Under the pieces are notes generated by a model that did no database searches, was not told where the DNA came from, and was given only the letters and a program-made list of their open reading frames with translations. From assembly GCA_019459055.1 (NCBI GenBank), contig JAIBEI010000024.1:1-38889 (forward strand): a stretch of DNA of 38,889 nt, written 5' to 3'. Within the stretch, counting starts at the first letter, position 1. Every line of letters starts with the position of its first letter. The position numbers were made by a program, and so were the translations under genes. Shown here in pieces: positions 16,243 to 26,100 of this stretch. The stretch comes from Thiobacillus sp. Lineage in GTDB: Bacteria > Pseudomonadota > Gammaproteobacteria > Burkholderiales > Thiobacillaceae.

Positions 16243-17673
16243 CTAGCGGTTGAAGAATTTGGTGGCGACCTCATCCCGGATGCGCGGGTCGTCGATGGCT
16301 TGTATGGTGAACGTCACTTCGATCGAGCGGCCTTTCAGCTCGACCGGGTCGGCAATCAGGCTGACCGGAATGTCGATGGTCTGCAAAGGGGCGGCTGCAA
16401 TTTCGCGGCCGGCCGTCACCACCTGCAGGCCATCGATGCCCTGTGCCTGGAGGGTGTAGCGATGCGGCTGGCCGTCCTTGTTGATGAGCTGCAGACGATA
16501 GACGTTTTCGATCAGACCCTCGTCGGTTTCCTTCGACAGTGCCACGCGGTCGCGTATCACATCGACGCGCAGCGGAACGCGGGTGGCGAGGCTGTAGACG
16601 AAGGCGCCGGAGAGCAGCGCCAGCAGCACGGTGTAGATGATGGTGCGCGGACGCAGGACATGTTTCAGGATGCCGCTGTCCGGATATTTTCCTTTCACCA
16701 CGTTCTCGGTGGTGTAGCGGATCAGCCCGCGCGGGTAGCCCATCTTGTCCATGATCTGATCGCAGCCGTCGATGCAGGCGGCGCAGCCGATGCACTCATA
16801 TTGCAGACCGTCGCGAATGTCGATGCCGGTTGGGCAGACCTGCACGCAGACGCTGCAGTCGACGCAGTCGCCCAGCCCCAGGGCCTTGTAGTCAGCCTTC
16901 TTGCTGCGCGACCCGCGCGGTTCGCCGCGTGAGGTGTCGTAGGTCACGGTCAGCGTGTCGGAATCGAACATCACGCTCTGGAAACGTGCATACGGGCACA
17001 TGTACTTGCAGACCTGCTCGCGCATGAAACCGGCGTTGCCCCAGGTGGCAAAACCGTAGAACAGGATCCAGAAGGTTTCCCACGGGCCGAGGGTGGCACT
17101 CATCACTTCGGCGGCCAGTATCTGGATCGGCGTGAAGTAGCCGACGAAGGTGAAGCCGGTCCACAGCGCAATCAGCACCCAGACAAAATGCTTCAGGCCG
17201 CGGCGGCGCAGCTTGTCGGCGCTCCACGGCGACTTGTCGAGTTTCCTGCGCGCGAGGTGGTCGCCTTCCAGCCAGCTTTCCACCCACATGAAGATTTCGG
17301 TGTACACGGTCTGCGGGCAGGCATAGCCGCACCATAGCCGCCCAGCCACTGCGGTGAACAGGAACAGCGCCAGCGCCGCCAGGACCAGGAGGCCGGTCAG
17401 GTATACGAAATCCTGCGGCCAGAACACCAGCCCGAAGATGTAGAACTTGCGGGCGGCCAGATCGAACAGCACAGCCTGCCGGTTGTCCCACTGCAGCCAG
17501 GGCAGGCCGTAATACATCGCCTGGGTCAGCAGCACCAGCGCGACGCGCCAGTTGGCGAACAGCCCATGCACCGCGCGCGGCTGGATGACTTGCCGGATCG
17601 CATAGAGTTCCTGCTCGATCGGGGCTTCGGTAGAAGTGGGCTGCTGCTTGTGGTCTGTCACTGCGTTTTCCAT
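16243..17673 (-). CDS. ccoG: cbb3 accessory iron-sulfur protein CcoG (RdxA/FixG)
   Basis: 476 residues. Five or so membrane spans with CGYACPQTVYTEIF and CKYMCPYARFQSVM, then two ferredoxin-type 4Fe-4S motifs (CVDCSVCVQVCP and CIGCAACIDGCD). A last span and a C-terminal periplasmic Ig-like domain follow. The family reduces Cu(II) to Cu(I) for the CcoI pathway. Sits between the structural genes and ccoH. Full length, all cluster ligands present. Confidence 0.96.
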   Translation of the reverse strand: MENAVTDHKQQPTSTEAPIEQELYAIRQVIQPRAVHGLFANWRVALVLLTQAMYYGLPWLQWDNRQAVLFDLAARKFYIFGLVFWPQDFVYLTGLLVLAALALFLFTAVAGRLWCGYACPQTVYTEIFMWVESWLEGDHLARRKLDKSPWSADKLRRRGLKHFVWVLIALWTGFTFVGYFTPIQILAAEVMSATLGPWETFWILFYGFATWGNAGFMREQVCKYMCPYARFQSVMFDSDTLTVTYDTSRGEPRGSRSKKADYKALGLGDCVDCSVCVQVCPTGIDIRDGLQYECIGCAACIDGCDQIMDKMGYPRGLIRYTTENVVKGKYPDSGILKHVLRPRTIIYTVLLALLSGAFVYSLATRVPLRVDVIRDRVALSKETDEGLIENVYRLQLINKDGQPHRYTLQAQGIDGLQVVTAGREIAAAPLQTIDIPVSLIADPVELKGRSIEVTFTIQAIDDPRIRDEVATKFFNR

Positions 17674-17682
17674 GGAGGGTCT

Positions 17683-17733
17683 GAGCCGCTTGAGCGTACT
17701 GTCGATGGTGCCGGCAATACGCTCAAGCGGCTC
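17683..17733. repeat. Long perfect stem-loop between ccoP and ccoG
   Basis: Arms GAGCCGCTTGAGCGTA (17683-17698) and TACGCTCAAGCGGCTC (17718-17733) are perfectly complementary over 16 bp with a 19-base loop. There is no U-tract, so it is not a classic terminator. Placed right after the structural operon (ccoNOQP), it could be a processing or stability hairpin that keeps assembly-factor mRNA lower than that of the oxidase. Confidence 0.8.
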
Positions 17734-17763
17734 GCCGGATGCGGCCCGGCGAGCGCTGCTTAG

Positions 17764-18684
17764 TTACGGCTGTCGCGACAGCCCATACACATAAGCCGTC
17801 AGCAGATGCAGCTTGGCTTCCTTGTTGGAAGTGGTGCCGAGCGTCTGGTCGAGGCGGGGCATTACGCCGTTGCGGCCCTTGGTGATGGTCTCGATGATCG
17901 CCGCTTCGGAGCCGCCATATAGCCACACCTTGTCGGTGAGGTTGGGCGAGCCCATCGCCTTCATGCCGGTGCCTTCTGGCGTGTGGCAGACAGCGCAGTT
18001 TTCTGCGAACTTCGTTTTGCCCGTGGCGGCCAGCGCAGCGTCGTGCTGGCGACCCGACAGCGACAGTACATAGTTCGCCACTTCCTTCGTCCCCTGCTCG
18101 CCGAGTGCCACGCCCATTGCCGGCATCATCCCCGCGCGGCCGCCGGTGAGGGTGGTCTTGATGGTGTCCGGATCTCCGCCGTACAGCCAGTCGCCGTCAG
18201 TCAGGTTGGGGAAGCCCCTGGCCCCTGCCGCATCCGAGCCGTGACACTGCGAACAATAGGTCAGGAACAGGTTCCTGCCGATGGCGCGCGCATCGGGGTC
18301 GGTGGCCACGGTGGCGATGTCCTGCTGCAGGAAGCCGGCATATACCGGCTGGAACTTGGCTTCGGCGGCTTTCACCTCTGTCTCGTATTCCGCCGTCGAG
18401 GTCCAGCCCAGCACGCCGGCATAATTGCCCAGACCCGGCCACAGCACCAGATATACCAGCGCAAACACCATGGTGCCGTAGAACAGGCCCAGCCACCAGC
18501 GCGGCAGCGGGTTGTTCAAGTCCTGCAAATCGCCGTCCCAGGTATGCTTGATCAGCTCGGGTTTTTCACCAGGCGCGAGCTTGCGGGTGGTCTGCGACTT
18601 GAGAAACACCCAGGTGCCGATGATGCTCACGAGGGTGATCACGCTGATATAGATCGGCCAGAAGCCGCTTGTGAAATCACTCAT
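17764..18684 (-). CDS. ccoP: cbb3 oxidase diheme cytochrome c subunit
   Basis: 306 residues. N-terminal double span region (WPIYISVITLVSIIGTWVFL, and GLFYGTMVFALVYLVLWPGLG), typical of CcoP with the W-D-G-D-L-x-D-L-N-N-P-L-P-R-W-W motif between them. Two cytochrome c domains follow, with CSQCH and CAVCH and axial Met candidates in GGRAGMMPAMG and GRNGVMPRLD. It passes electrons from soluble cytochromes to CcoO/CcoN. Overlaps ccoQ by four bases. Confidence 0.97.
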   Translation of the reverse strand: MSDFTSGFWPIYISVITLVSIIGTWVFLKSQTTRKLAPGEKPELIKHTWDGDLQDLNNPLPRWWLGLFYGTMVFALVYLVLWPGLGNYAGVLGWTSTAEYETEVKAAEAKFQPVYAGFLQQDIATVATDPDARAIGRNLFLTYCSQCHGSDAAGARGFPNLTDGDWLYGGDPDTIKTTLTGGRAGMMPAMGVALGEQGTKEVANYVLSLSGRQHDAALAATGKTKFAENCAVCHTPEGTGMKAMGSPNLTDKVWLYGGSEAAIIETITKGRNGVMPRLDQTLGTTSNKEAKLHLLTAYVYGLSRQP

Positions 18685-18851
18685 TGCTTGTCTCCTTTTT
18701 TGGCGGGCGTATCGTCTTCTTCTTCAAAGGGCAGCTTGCCGGCGTCTTCAAAACGCTGCTTGTTGCTCTTGCTGTAGGCCCACCAGACGATGCCGATGAA
18801 CACCACGATGAAGATGATCGTGACTATGCCGCTGACAATTCCGCTGTCCAT
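18681..18851 (-). CDS. ccoQ: cbb3 oxidase small subunit CcoQ
   Basis: 56 residues starting MDSGIVSGIVTIIFIVVFIGIVWWAYSKSNKQRFEDA, the usual CcoQ/FixQ layout of one span followed by a short charged tail (LPFEEEDD). Stabilises the complex. It lies seven bases after ccoO and overlaps ccoP. Confidence 0.95.
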   Translation of the reverse strand: MDSGIVSGIVTIIFIVVFIGIVWWAYSKSNKQRFEDAGKLPFEEEDDTPAKKGDKQ

Positions 18852-18858
18852 GGCTCTC

Positions 18859-19464
18859 TCAGTTTTTCGGCGCGTGGATGCCCAGCGCCTGCAGGTAGGC
18901 GACGACCGCATCCATCTCGGTCTTGCCTTCCAGCTCGGCGGGCGCTGCGGCGATTTCCTGCTCGCTGTAGCCGTGGCCGACGAAGTTCAGCGTGCGCATC
19001 TTGCTCTGGATGGCGGCGTCCTTCAGCGGACGGTCCAGCCAGGGGTAGGCCGGCATGATGGATTCCGGCACCACGTCGCGCGGGTTCAGCAGGTGCGCCA
19101 CGTGCCAGGTGTCGGAATAGCGTCCGCCCACGCGATGCAGGTCCGGCCCGGTGCGCTTGGAGCCCCACAGGAAGGGACGGTCGTAGACGAACTCGCCCGC
19201 CACCGAGTAGTGGCCATAGCGTTCGGTCTCGGCGCGGAACGGACGGATCATCTGCGAGTGGCAGCCCACGCAGCCTTCCCGGATGTAGATGTCGCGTCCC
19301 GACAGTTGCAGCGCCGTGTAGGGCTTCAAGCCTGCCACCGCGGTGGTGGTGGAGGTCTGGAAGAACAGCGGCACGATCTGCACCAGGCCGCCGACACTGA
19401 CGAGGAGAACAGTCAGAACGATCAGCAGGCCGAGGTTCTTTTCGATGGTTTCATGTGAAATCAT
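18859..19464 (-). CDS. ccoO: cbb3 oxidase monoheme cytochrome c subunit
   Basis: 201 residues. N-terminal membrane anchor ([25 protein letters not shown]), heme c motif [12 protein letters not shown], and [38 protein letters not shown] with the axial Met. 11 bases downstream of ccoN. All expected motifs are present. Confidence 0.97.
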   Translation of the reverse strand: MISHETIEKNLGLLIVLTVLLVSVGGLVQIVPLFFQTSTTTAVAGLKPYTALQLSGRDIYIREGCVGCHSQMIRPFRAETERYGHYSVAGEFVYDRPFLWGSKRTGPDLHRVGGRYSDTWHVAHLLNPRDVVPESIMPAYPWLDRPLKDAAIQSKMRTLNFVGHGYSEQEIAAAPAELEGKTEMDAVVAYLQALGIHAPKN

Positions 19465-19475
19465 GTTCGGTCTCC

Positions 19476-20897
19476 TTAGGCGTAGACGGCTTGCGGGATG
19501 GGGGCGTCATTTACCACGCGGCCGGCCCGCACGGTTTGCCAGACGTTGTAGGCCATCATCAGCATGCCGCCGAAGAACAGCAGGCCGCCCATGAGTCGGA
19601 TGCCGTAGAACGGATACATGGTGTTGAGCACTTGGGCGAAGCTGTAGGTCAGCGTGCCGTCGGCATTCGATGCACGCCACATCAGGCCCTGCGCCACCCC
19701 GGCAATCCACATTGCGGCGATGTAGAACACCACGCCGATGGTCGACAGCCAGAAATGCCACTCGATCATTTTGGTGCTGTACATCGACTCGCGGCCGAAC
19801 AGGCGCGGGATCAGGTAGTACATCGAGCCGATGGTGATCATCGCCACCCAGCCGAGTGCGCCGGAGTGCACGTGACCGACGGTCCACTCGGTATAGTGCG
19901 ACAGGGCGTTGACGGTCTTGATCGCCATCATCGGACCTTCAAAAGTCGACATGCCGTAGAACGACAGCGCGGTGACCAGAAACTTCAGGATCGGGTCGGT
20001 GCGCAGTTTGTGCCACGCGCCCGATAGCGTCATGATGCCGTTCATCATGCCGCCCCAGGAGGGCGCCAGCAGCATCAAGGAAAACACCATGCCGAGCGAC
20101 TGTGCCCAGTCGGGCAGCGCCGTGTACTGCAGGTGGTGCGGACCCGCCCACATGTAGATGAAGTTGAGCGACCAGAAGTGGACCACCGACAGGCGGTAGG
20201 AGTAGATCGGGCGGCCGGCCTGCTTCGGAATGAAGTAGTACATCATTCCGAGGAAGGCCGTGGTGAGGAAGAAGCCCACCGCGTTATGGCCGTACCACCA
20301 CTGCACCATCGCGTCCTGCACCCCGGCGTAGGCCGAGTACGACTTGGTCAGCGTCACCGGCAGCTCGGCGCTGTTGACGATATGCAGAATCGCGATCACC
20401 AGGATGTAGGCGCCGAAGAACCAGTTGGAAACGTAAATGTGCTTGACCTTGCGCTTGATGATGGTGCCGAAGAACACCAGCGCGTAGGCCACCCACACCA
20501 CTGTGATCAGAATGTCGATCGGCCATTCCAGCTCGGCGTATTCCTTGGAGCTGGTGTAGCCCATCGGCAGCGTGATCGCGGCCAGCACGATCACCGTCGT
20601 CCAGCCCCAGAAAGTGAACGCCGCCAGCTTCTCGCCCCATAAGCGCGCCTGGCAGGTGCGCTGCACGATGTAGTACGACACCGCAAACATTGCCGAGCCA
20701 CCGAAAGCGAAAATCACCGCATTGGTATGCAGCGGCCGGAGACGCCCATAAGAAAGCCATTCGATGCCGAAGGTCAGTTCCGGCCAGATCAGTTGCGCAG
20801 CCAGGGTCACCCCGACCAGCATTCCGACGATCCCCCACACCACCGTCATGATGGCGAACTGGCGGACGACCTTGTAGTTGTAGGTTGTCGCTTCCAT
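19476..20897 (-). CDS. ccoN: cbb3 oxidase catalytic subunit I
   Basis: 473 residues, twelve hydrophobic spans. It reduces O2 to water at a heme b3-CuB centre and pumps protons. Ligand regions visible: [14 protein letters not shown] (low-spin heme His), [14 protein letters not shown] (CuB His and Tyr region), [15 protein letters not shown] (two CuB His), and [17 protein letters not shown] (heme His pair). First gene of ccoNOQP-GH. High-affinity oxidases of this type serve low-oxygen growth. Confidence 0.98.
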   Translation of the reverse strand: MEATTYNYKVVRQFAIMTVVWGIVGMLVGVTLAAQLIWPELTFGIEWLSYGRLRPLHTNAVIFAFGGSAMFAVSYYIVQRTCQARLWGEKLAAFTFWGWTTVIVLAAITLPMGYTSSKEYAELEWPIDILITVVWVAYALVFFGTIIKRKVKHIYVSNWFFGAYILVIAILHIVNSAELPVTLTKSYSAYAGVQDAMVQWWYGHNAVGFFLTTAFLGMMYYFIPKQAGRPIYSYRLSVVHFWSLNFIYMWAGPHHLQYTALPDWAQSLGMVFSLMLLAPSWGGMMNGIMTLSGAWHKLRTDPILKFLVTALSFYGMSTFEGPMMAIKTVNALSHYTEWTVGHVHSGALGWVAMITIGSMYYLIPRLFGRESMYSTKMIEWHFWLSTIGVVFYIAAMWIAGVAQGLMWRASNADGTLTYSFAQVLNTMYPFYGIRLMGGLLFFGGMLMMAYNVWQTVRAGRVVNDAPIPQAVYA

Positions 20898-20960
20898 ACA
20901 CGTCTCCCGTGATTGATGATTAAAACCGGTTTATGTGAGATCAATTTCACATTGAGGATA

Positions 20961-20990
20961 AACATATCCGGTTAATTAAGAACTTGTCAA
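20961..20990 (-). promoter_or_regulatory. Promoter of the cco operon
   Basis: Minus-strand TTGACA (20985-20990), 18-base spacer, TATGTT (20961-20966), about 63 bases before the ccoN ATG. Between promoter and gene are two TTGAT half-sites (plus strand 20913-20917, minus strand around 20939-20943) and a TGTGA/TCACA pair (20935-20952), but no full FNR palindrome. The rest of 20991-21142 holds only the aat leader with a hairpin (GGTAGCG 21103-21109 / CGCTACC 21128-21134). Confidence 0.5.
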
Positions 20991-21142
20991 CATTAAAGAC
21001 CACATCAATACCAAAGACCTTGTTTATCAAAGGGTCGCTTCTGCAAATTCCCCGCACAGCGCCCGGAAAATCCGCCAGAGTTCAGGCGCCAGTCAGGCGG
21101 CCGGTAGCGTCCGCAGAAAGCCGAATCCGCTACCATGGCGGC

Positions 21143-21958
21143 ATGAGCGAACGCCTCGAAAGCGCCCCATTCTTTCCCCCGGTCGAAACCGCGCTCCATG
21201 AGCCGAACGGCCTGCTGGCGATGGGCGGCGACCTGTCGCCGGCACGCCTGCTGGACGCCTATCGGCACGGCATTTTTCCCTGGTTCAACCCGGGCGACCC
21301 CATCCTGTGGTGGAGCCCCGACCCGCGCATGGTGCTGGTCCCGGGCGAGGTGCGCGTCACCCGCTCGCTCGCCAAGCGCCTCCGCAATTCCGGATTCGAG
21401 GTGCGCGTCGATACCGCGTTCACCGAGGTGATGCGCGCCTGCGCTGCGCCAAGACCGCCCGGAGGGCGAGTACCCGCTAGGGGTACGCCGGAGGGTTCCC
21501 CGCTGCTGATCAGCGACCCTTCCGCAGTGTCTGGCGGCGCCCCCCCTGCGGGGGCTGCGCCAAGACCGCGCGAAGGTGAAACCGGCACCTGGATTTCGCC
21601 GGCGATGGTGGCGGCCTATAGCCGCCTGTTCGATGCGGGCTACGCGCATTCGGTGGAAACCTGGCACGACGGCCGGCTGGTCGGCGGCCTCTACGGCGTG
21701 GCGATCGGTCGCATGTTCTATGGCGAATCGATGTTCAGCCGCGAACCCGACGCCTCCAAGGTCGCGCTGGTGCGGCTGGCAAGGCAGCTTCAGCAATGGG
21801 ATTTCGGGCTGATCGACTGCCAGATGGAAACGCCCCATCTGGCCAGCCTGGGCGCGCGCACCATGCCGCGCGCGATGTTCACAGCCCGGCTGGCGGAGTT
21901 GGTAAAATTGCCCCATCTACCCGGGCCGTGGACGCTTACTTTTAATGCACCCGACTGA
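21143..21958 (+). CDS. aat: Leucyl/phenylalanyl-tRNA--protein transferase with an inserted segment
   Basis: Adds Leu/Phe to N-terminal Lys/Arg, marking proteins for ClpAP (bacterial N-degron route). 271 residues from ATG 21143. Family motifs: [79 protein letters not shown], and LIDCQ...HLASLGA. Between the Cys100 region and GTWIS there is an extra 37-residue segment (AAPRP at 101-105 repeats at 138-142). Without it the protein would be 234 residues, the E. coli length. Overlaps ate by 14 bases. Confidence 0.95.
   Translation: MSERLESAPFFPPVETALHEPNGLLAMGGDLSPARLLDAYRHGIFPWFNPGDPILWWSPDPRMVLVPGEVRVTRSLAKRLRNSGFEVRVDTAFTEVMRACAAPRPPGGRVPARGTPEGSPLLISDPSAVSGGAPPAGAAPRPREGETGTWISPAMVAAYSRLFDAGYAHSVETWHDGRLVGGLYGVAIGRMFYGESMFSREPDASKVALVRLARQLQQWDFGLIDCQMETPHLASLGARTMPRAMFTARLAELVKLPHLPGPWTLTFNAPD
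21443..21568 (+). repeat. In-frame insertion element inside aat
   Basis: The 15-mer GCTGCGCCAAGACCG occurs at 21443-21457 and again at 21554-21568, a period of 111 bases (37 codons), so the frame is kept. The interior holds nested palindromes: GTACCC/GGGTAC, GCTGATCAGC, and a GGCGCCCCC/GGGGGCTGCGCC pair. This is the structure of a small palindromic element with a target duplication. It lies between two conserved motifs of Aat. Confidence 0.75.
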
Positions 21959-22667
21959 ACCGCCTTTCCAGCGCATCCAGTTCTACCTGACCGCGCAGTA
22001 CGACTGCAGCTATCTGCCGGGTCGGCGCGCGCGCTCGCAGGTCGCCACGCCCGCTCACCTGATCGATGCCGATGCCTACAGCGCGTTGATCCACGCCGGA
22101 TTCCGCCGCAGCGGCCAGTTCACCTATCGCCCGCAGTGCGAGCAATGCCATGCCTGCGTGCCGGTGCGGGTTGCGGTGGCCGGCTTTGTGCCCAACCGCA
22201 CCCAGCGTCGCTGCCTCAAGCGCAACCAGCACCTCGGCGCCCGCTTTCTGCCGCTCGATTTCAAGGAAGAACACTACGCGCTGTACCGCAGCTATCTCGG
22301 CAGCCGCCATGCCGGCGGCGGCATGGACCGCGACGGATCCGAGCAGTACACGCAGTTCCTGCTGTCGTCCAACGTCGACAGCGTGATGGTGGAGTTCCGC
22401 GACGGCGAGGATCTGGTCATGGTCGCGGTGATCGACCAGGTCGAGGATGGCCTTTCCGCCGTCTACACCTTCTTCGACCCCGCGCGCGACAGGGACAGCC
22501 TCGGCGTCTACGGCGTGCTGTGGCAGATCGAGCTGGCGAAGCGGCTGGAACTGCCCTATCTCTATCTCGGCTACTGGATCGCCGAAAGCCGCAAGATGGC
22601 GTACAAGAAGCAGTACCCGCCGCTGGAAGGGCTGGTCGACGACCGCTGGCAGGTGCTCGACGCATGA
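21945..22667 (+). CDS. bpt: Aspartate/glutamate leucyltransferase (Bpt, bacterial Ate-like)
   Basis: 240 residues. Transfers Leu (Bpt) to N-terminal Asp/Glu, another N-degron step. Typical opening [21 protein letters not shown] (Cys-containing N-terminal motif), then [21 protein letters not shown] (the Cys cluster that binds metal/FeS in ATE proteins). A GNAT-like C-terminal half follows ([45 protein letters not shown]). Overlaps aat by 14 bases and its stop overlaps the next gene by four. Confidence 0.95.
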   Translation: MHPTEPPFQRIQFYLTAQYDCSYLPGRRARSQVATPAHLIDADAYSALIHAGFRRSGQFTYRPQCEQCHACVPVRVAVAGFVPNRTQRRCLKRNQHLGARFLPLDFKEEHYALYRSYLGSRHAGGGMDRDGSEQYTQFLLSSNVDSVMVEFRDGEDLVMVAVIDQVEDGLSAVYTFFDPARDRDSLGVYGVLWQIELAKRLELPYLYLGYWIAESRKMAYKKQYPPLEGLVDDRWQVLDA

Positions 22668-23503
22668 AACTGTGGTTCCTGGCAGCCCTGCTGGCGACCC
22701 TGCAGGGCTGCGCGCTCACCGTGAGCGACCCGCGCGCCCTCACGCCGCTCGACCGCTTCGCCCCGCTGGCGGGCGATTCGCGGGTGTGGGTCGAGCCGGG
22801 TTTCGAGGCCTACGGCGCGCGCGTGGCAGCCGCCTTGCCGGACGCCATCGCCAGGGTCGAGGCGGCGCATTACCTGCCGTTTTCCCGCCCGCCGCGCGTC
22901 TATGTGTGCGGCACCGACGCCTGCTTCAAGCGCCATGTGCTGACGCCGAAATTGTCGGCCGCGGTGGTGCCTGACAACCGCCTGATCCTGTCGCCCAATC
23001 TCGACGGCAGGGAAAGCCACCGGCTGCCCGCGCTGCTGACACACGAACTGGCGCACCTGCATCTGGGCCAGCGCATCGGCCATTATCACAGCACCCTGCC
23101 GGTGTGGTTCCACGAAGGCTGGGCCTCGCTTGTCGCCGACGGCGGCGGCGCCGACTATGCGACCGACGCCAGGGTGTTCGAAGCGATCCAGGCCGGCAAG
23201 CGGGTCAATCTCACCGCGCGCGACACGCCCGGCAAGCGCCACCGCGCAGCTGCGTCCAGGCTTACCATCTTCGAGTTCTATCGCCAGTCCATGCTGCTGG
23301 TCGGCTGGCTGCGCGCGCATGACGAAGCGCGCTTTCGCCAGTTGGTTTTGGCCGTACAGGACAACGCCGATTTCGAGATCGCCTTCTGGAATGCCTACGG
23401 CCAGGCGCCTGCCACCCGGTTTGCAAGATTCTTCGACGGTGTTCTAAGCGATAATCAGGCGGTTCAGGCCGCACCCGCAAAACCTAAATTCACTTCACGA
23501 TGA
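22664..23503 (+). CDS. Lipoprotein zinc metallopeptidase-like (gluzincin)
   Basis: 279 residues. Signal with lipobox LQGC (Cys16). HELAH at 127-131 and a downstream HEGWA (Glu151, 20 residues later) form the gluzincin zinc site, as in peptidase MA-type proteins. The rest ([25 protein letters not shown]) is not diagnostic. Predicted to act in the periplasm or at the outer membrane. It is wedged by four-base ATGA overlaps between the leucyltransferase and thyA. Substrate unknown. Confidence 0.8.
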   Translation: MKLWFLAALLATLQGCALTVSDPRALTPLDRFAPLAGDSRVWVEPGFEAYGARVAAALPDAIARVEAAHYLPFSRPPRVYVCGTDACFKRHVLTPKLSAAVVPDNRLILSPNLDGRESHRLPALLTHELAHLHLGQRIGHYHSTLPVWFHEGWASLVADGGGADYATDARVFEAIQAGKRVNLTARDTPGKRHRAAASRLTIFEFYRQSMLLVGWLRAHDEARFRQLVLAVQDNADFEIAFWNAYGQAPATRFARFFDGVLSDNQAVQAAPAKPKFTSR

Positions 23504-24294
23504 AACCTTACCTCGACCTGATGCGCCACGTGCTCGAGCACGGCACCCGAAAAGACGATCGCACCGGCACCGGCACCCTGTCGGTTTTCGGCTGGCAGAT
23601 GCGCTACAACCTGGCCGCAGGCTTCCCGCTCGTCACCACCAAAAAATGCCACCTGCGCTCCATCATTCATGAGCTGCTGTGGTTCCTGCAGGGCGACACC
23701 AACATCCGCTATCTCAAGGAAAACGGCGTCTCGATCTGGGACGAGTGGGCCGACGACAACGGCAACCTCGGCCCGGTCTACGGCCATCAGTGGCGCAACT
23801 GGCCGAAGCCCGACGGCGGCACCATCGACCAGATCAGCGAAGCAGTAAAGACCCTCAAGGCCAACCCCGATTCGCGCCGCATCATCGTCTCGGCCTGGAA
23901 CGTCGCCGACCTCGACAAGATGGCGCTGGCACCGTGCCACGCCTTCTTTCAGTTCTACGTCGCCGACGGCAAGCTCTCCTGCCAGCTGTACCAGCGCAGC
24001 GCCGACATCTTCCTCGGCGTGCCGTTCAACATCGCTTCCTACGCGCTGCTCACGCTGATGATGGCGCAGGTGACGGGCCTGGAGCCGGGCGACTTCGTCC
24101 ACACCCTGGGCGACGCCCACCTGTATCTGAATCACCTCGACCAGACGCGCGAGCAGCTCTCCCGCGCGCCGCGCCCACTGCCGACCATGGCGCTCAATCC
24201 GGACGTGAAGGATATCTTCGCGTTCCGCTTCGAGGACTTCACGCTCACCGGTTACGACCCGCATCCGGCGATCAAGGCCCCGGTGGCAGTGTGA
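23500..24294 (+). CDS. thyA: Thymidylate synthase
   Basis: dUMP to dTMP with methylene-THF. 264 residues, exactly the E. coli length. Motifs: [43 protein letters not shown] (catalytic Cys), [31 protein letters not shown]. The dihydrofolate it produces is recycled by folA, which begins 58 bases downstream. Confidence 0.98.
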   Translation: MKPYLDLMRHVLEHGTRKDDRTGTGTLSVFGWQMRYNLAAGFPLVTTKKCHLRSIIHELLWFLQGDTNIRYLKENGVSIWDEWADDNGNLGPVYGHQWRNWPKPDGGTIDQISEAVKTLKANPDSRRIIVSAWNVADLDKMALAPCHAFFQFYVADGKLSCQLYQRSADIFLGVPFNIASYALLTLMMAQVTGLEPGDFVHTLGDAHLYLNHLDQTREQLSRAPRPLPTMALNPDVKDIFAFRFEDFTLTGYDPHPAIKAPVAV

Positions 24295-24298
24295 AAAT

Positions 24299-24335
24299 GC
24301 GTGAGGCGTAAGGCGTGAGGGGCACGGCAGCTTTG
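24299..24335 (+). repeat. Dispersed intergenic repeat between thyA and folA
   Basis: Heptamer-like GCGTGAGGCGTAAGG (24299-24313) and GCGTGAGG, then GGCACGGCAGCTTTG (24321-24335). The second part recurs at 27141-27155 as GGCATGGCAACTTTG in the hrcA/nadK gap (2 mismatches). The first part resembles the repeat at 12586-12655. Confidence 0.5.
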
Positions 24336-24352
24336 AGAAGAGTCGAGGGAAT

Positions 24353-24853
24353 ATGAATCAGAAAAAACCGCGCATCAGCGTCATCGCCGCCCTCGCCAAA
24401 AACCGCGTCATCGGCATCGAAAACCGCCTGCCGTGGCGGCTGCCGGAAGACCTCGCCCACTTCAAGGCGCTCACCCTCAACCATCCCATCCTGATGGGCC
24501 GCAAGACCTTCGAATCGCTTGGCCGCCCGCTGCCCGGGCGCACCAACATCGTCATCACCCGCAACCCCCACTACTGCAAGGACGGCTGCCTGGTCGCCGC
24601 CTCCATCCCCGCCGCCATCGCCTTGTGCCAGGACGCCGACGAAGTCTTCTTCATCGGCGGCGCCGACCTCTACGCCCAGGCCATCCCGCTCGCCGACCGC
24701 CTGTATCTGACCGAAGTGGACATCGAAGCCGAGGGCGACGCCTGGTTCCCCGATTACGACAAGCGCGTGTTCAGGGAAGTCTCGCGCGAGTCGCACATGG
24801 GCGAGAAGGGCGATGCGCTACGGTTTGATTTTGTGGTGTACGAGCGGGGGTAG
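24353..24853 (+). CDS. folA: Dihydrofolate reductase
   Basis: 166 residues. Motifs: ISVIAALAKNRVIGIENRLPWRLPEDLAHFKALT (with the Asp/Glu catalytic position), PILMGRKTFESLGRPLPGRTNIVITR, and EVFFIGGADLYAQAI. NADPH-dependent regeneration of THF after ThyA. The spacer 24854-24996 holds a short GGGCT/AGCCC hairpin near 24884-24897 and an AACGCC/GGCGTT pair, both weak terminator candidates for the convergent folA and hemH. Confidence 0.97.
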   Translation: MNQKKPRISVIAALAKNRVIGIENRLPWRLPEDLAHFKALTLNHPILMGRKTFESLGRPLPGRTNIVITRNPHYCKDGCLVAASIPAAIALCQDADEVFFIGGADLYAQAIPLADRLYLTEVDIEAEGDAWFPDYDKRVFREVSRESHMGEKGDALRFDFVVYERG

Positions 24854-24996
24854 TGGCGGGTCCCGTCTAAAAACGCTGGGCTTGGTAGCCCAACGATGTC
24901 TGGAATAGACACCCGTACAATGTTTTGTGATTGGCCGCATTCGCCCGAGCCGCACTGCGAAGCGGGAACGCCTTTTTTTCCGTGGATGGCGTTTGT

Positions 24997-26100
24997 TTAG
25001 CTGCGCGCGCCCATGGCGAGGGCCAGTTTTTTGCTGGCCAGGCGTGACACCTCGTCGGCGTCGCGGTCCTGATTTTCGCTGACCCAGCCGCCCAGGTTTT
25101 CCAGCGCGATCCGGCCGAGCGCATCGATCCATTGCGGGTGTTCGTTGAGCGCGGGGATGTAGTGGAAGTCCTTGCCGCCCGCCTGCAGGAAGCTGGCGCG
25201 GCCTTCCATCGCCAGTTCTTCCAGCGTTTCCAGGCAGTCGGCGGTGAAGCCCGGCGCGACCACGTCGACGCGCCCCACGCCTTCGCGACCGAGCGCTTCC
25301 AGTGTCTTGTCGGTATAGGGCTGCAGCCATTCGGCGCGGCCGAAGCGCGACTGGAAGGTGAGGCGGAACTGCCTGGGTTCGAGTCCGAGCGCTTCAGCCA
25401 GCAGCCGTCCGGTCTTCTGGCATTCGCAGTGGTAGGGATCGCCCTTGTCCAGGGTGTAGCGCGGCACGCCGTGAAAGCTCATCACGAGCACGTCGGGGCG
25501 GCCGTGCATCTGCCAGGTGTCGCGGATGTTGGCGGCCAGGGCGTGGATGTAGGCGGGGTGGTCGTGGTAGTGCTTGAGCGTGCGCAGCGCCGGCTGGTCG
25601 CGGGTTTTCAGCAGCCAGGCAAACGCGGCGTCGAATGCGCTGGCGGTGCTGGAGGCGGCGTATTGCGGGTAGGACGGCAGGATCAGGATGCGGTCGCAGC
25701 CGGCGGCTTTCATCCGTGACAGGGTGTCGGGCACCGACGGCTGGCCGTAGCGCATGGCGTATTCGACCATGAAGGGGCTGGCGATTTTTTCACCGAGCCA
25801 GCCTTTCAGCAGCTTGGCCTGCTTTGCGGTGTGCGCCCTCAGCGGCGAGCCGTCGGCGGTCCAGATCGCGGCGTATTTTTCAGCGGATTTTTTCGGCCGG
25901 GTGTTGAGGATGATGCCGTTCAGGATCAGCCACCACACGGCGCGCGGAATTTCCACCACGCGCGGGTCGGACAGAAATTCTTTCAGGTAGGGTCGCAGCG
26001 CTCTGGCGGTGGGTGCCTCGGGGGTGCCGAGGTTGACCAGCAGGATGCCGGTGCGGGCGGGCTGGCCGTGGGTGTGCTCGGGCTCTTTGAAGTAATTCAT
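24997..26100 (-). CDS. hemH: Ferrochelatase
   Basis: Inserts Fe2+ into protoporphyrin IX. 367 residues. ATG 26100 chosen: it shares one base with the hrcA stop and gives [30 protein letters not shown], the normal family start. Other motifs: [41 protein letters not shown] (active-site His), [22 protein letters not shown], and [15 protein letters not shown]. Heme supply complements the cbb3 oxidase. Confidence 0.97.
   Translation of the reverse strand: MNYFKEPEHTHGQPARTGILLVNLGTPEAPTARALRPYLKEFLSDPRVVEIPRAVWWLILNGIILNTRPKKSAEKYAAIWTADGSPLRAHTAKQAKLLKGWLGEKIASPFMVEYAMRYGQPSVPDTLSRMKAAGCDRILILPSYPQYAASSTASAFDAAFAWLLKTRDQPALRTLKHYHDHPAYIHALAANIRDTWQMHGRPDVLVMSFHGVPRYTLDKGDPYHCECQKTGRLLAEALGLEPRQFRLTFQSRFGRAEWLQPYTDKTLEALGREGVGRVDVVAPGFTADCLETLEELAMEGRASFLQAGGKDFHYIPALNEHPQWIDALGRIALENLGGWVSENQDRDADEVSRLASKKLALAMGARS

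Noticed and set aside
20935-20952. CRP-like TGTGA...TCACA before ccoN
   Set aside because: The spacer is eight bases, not six, and the centre is poorly symmetrical. No full FNR site was found either.
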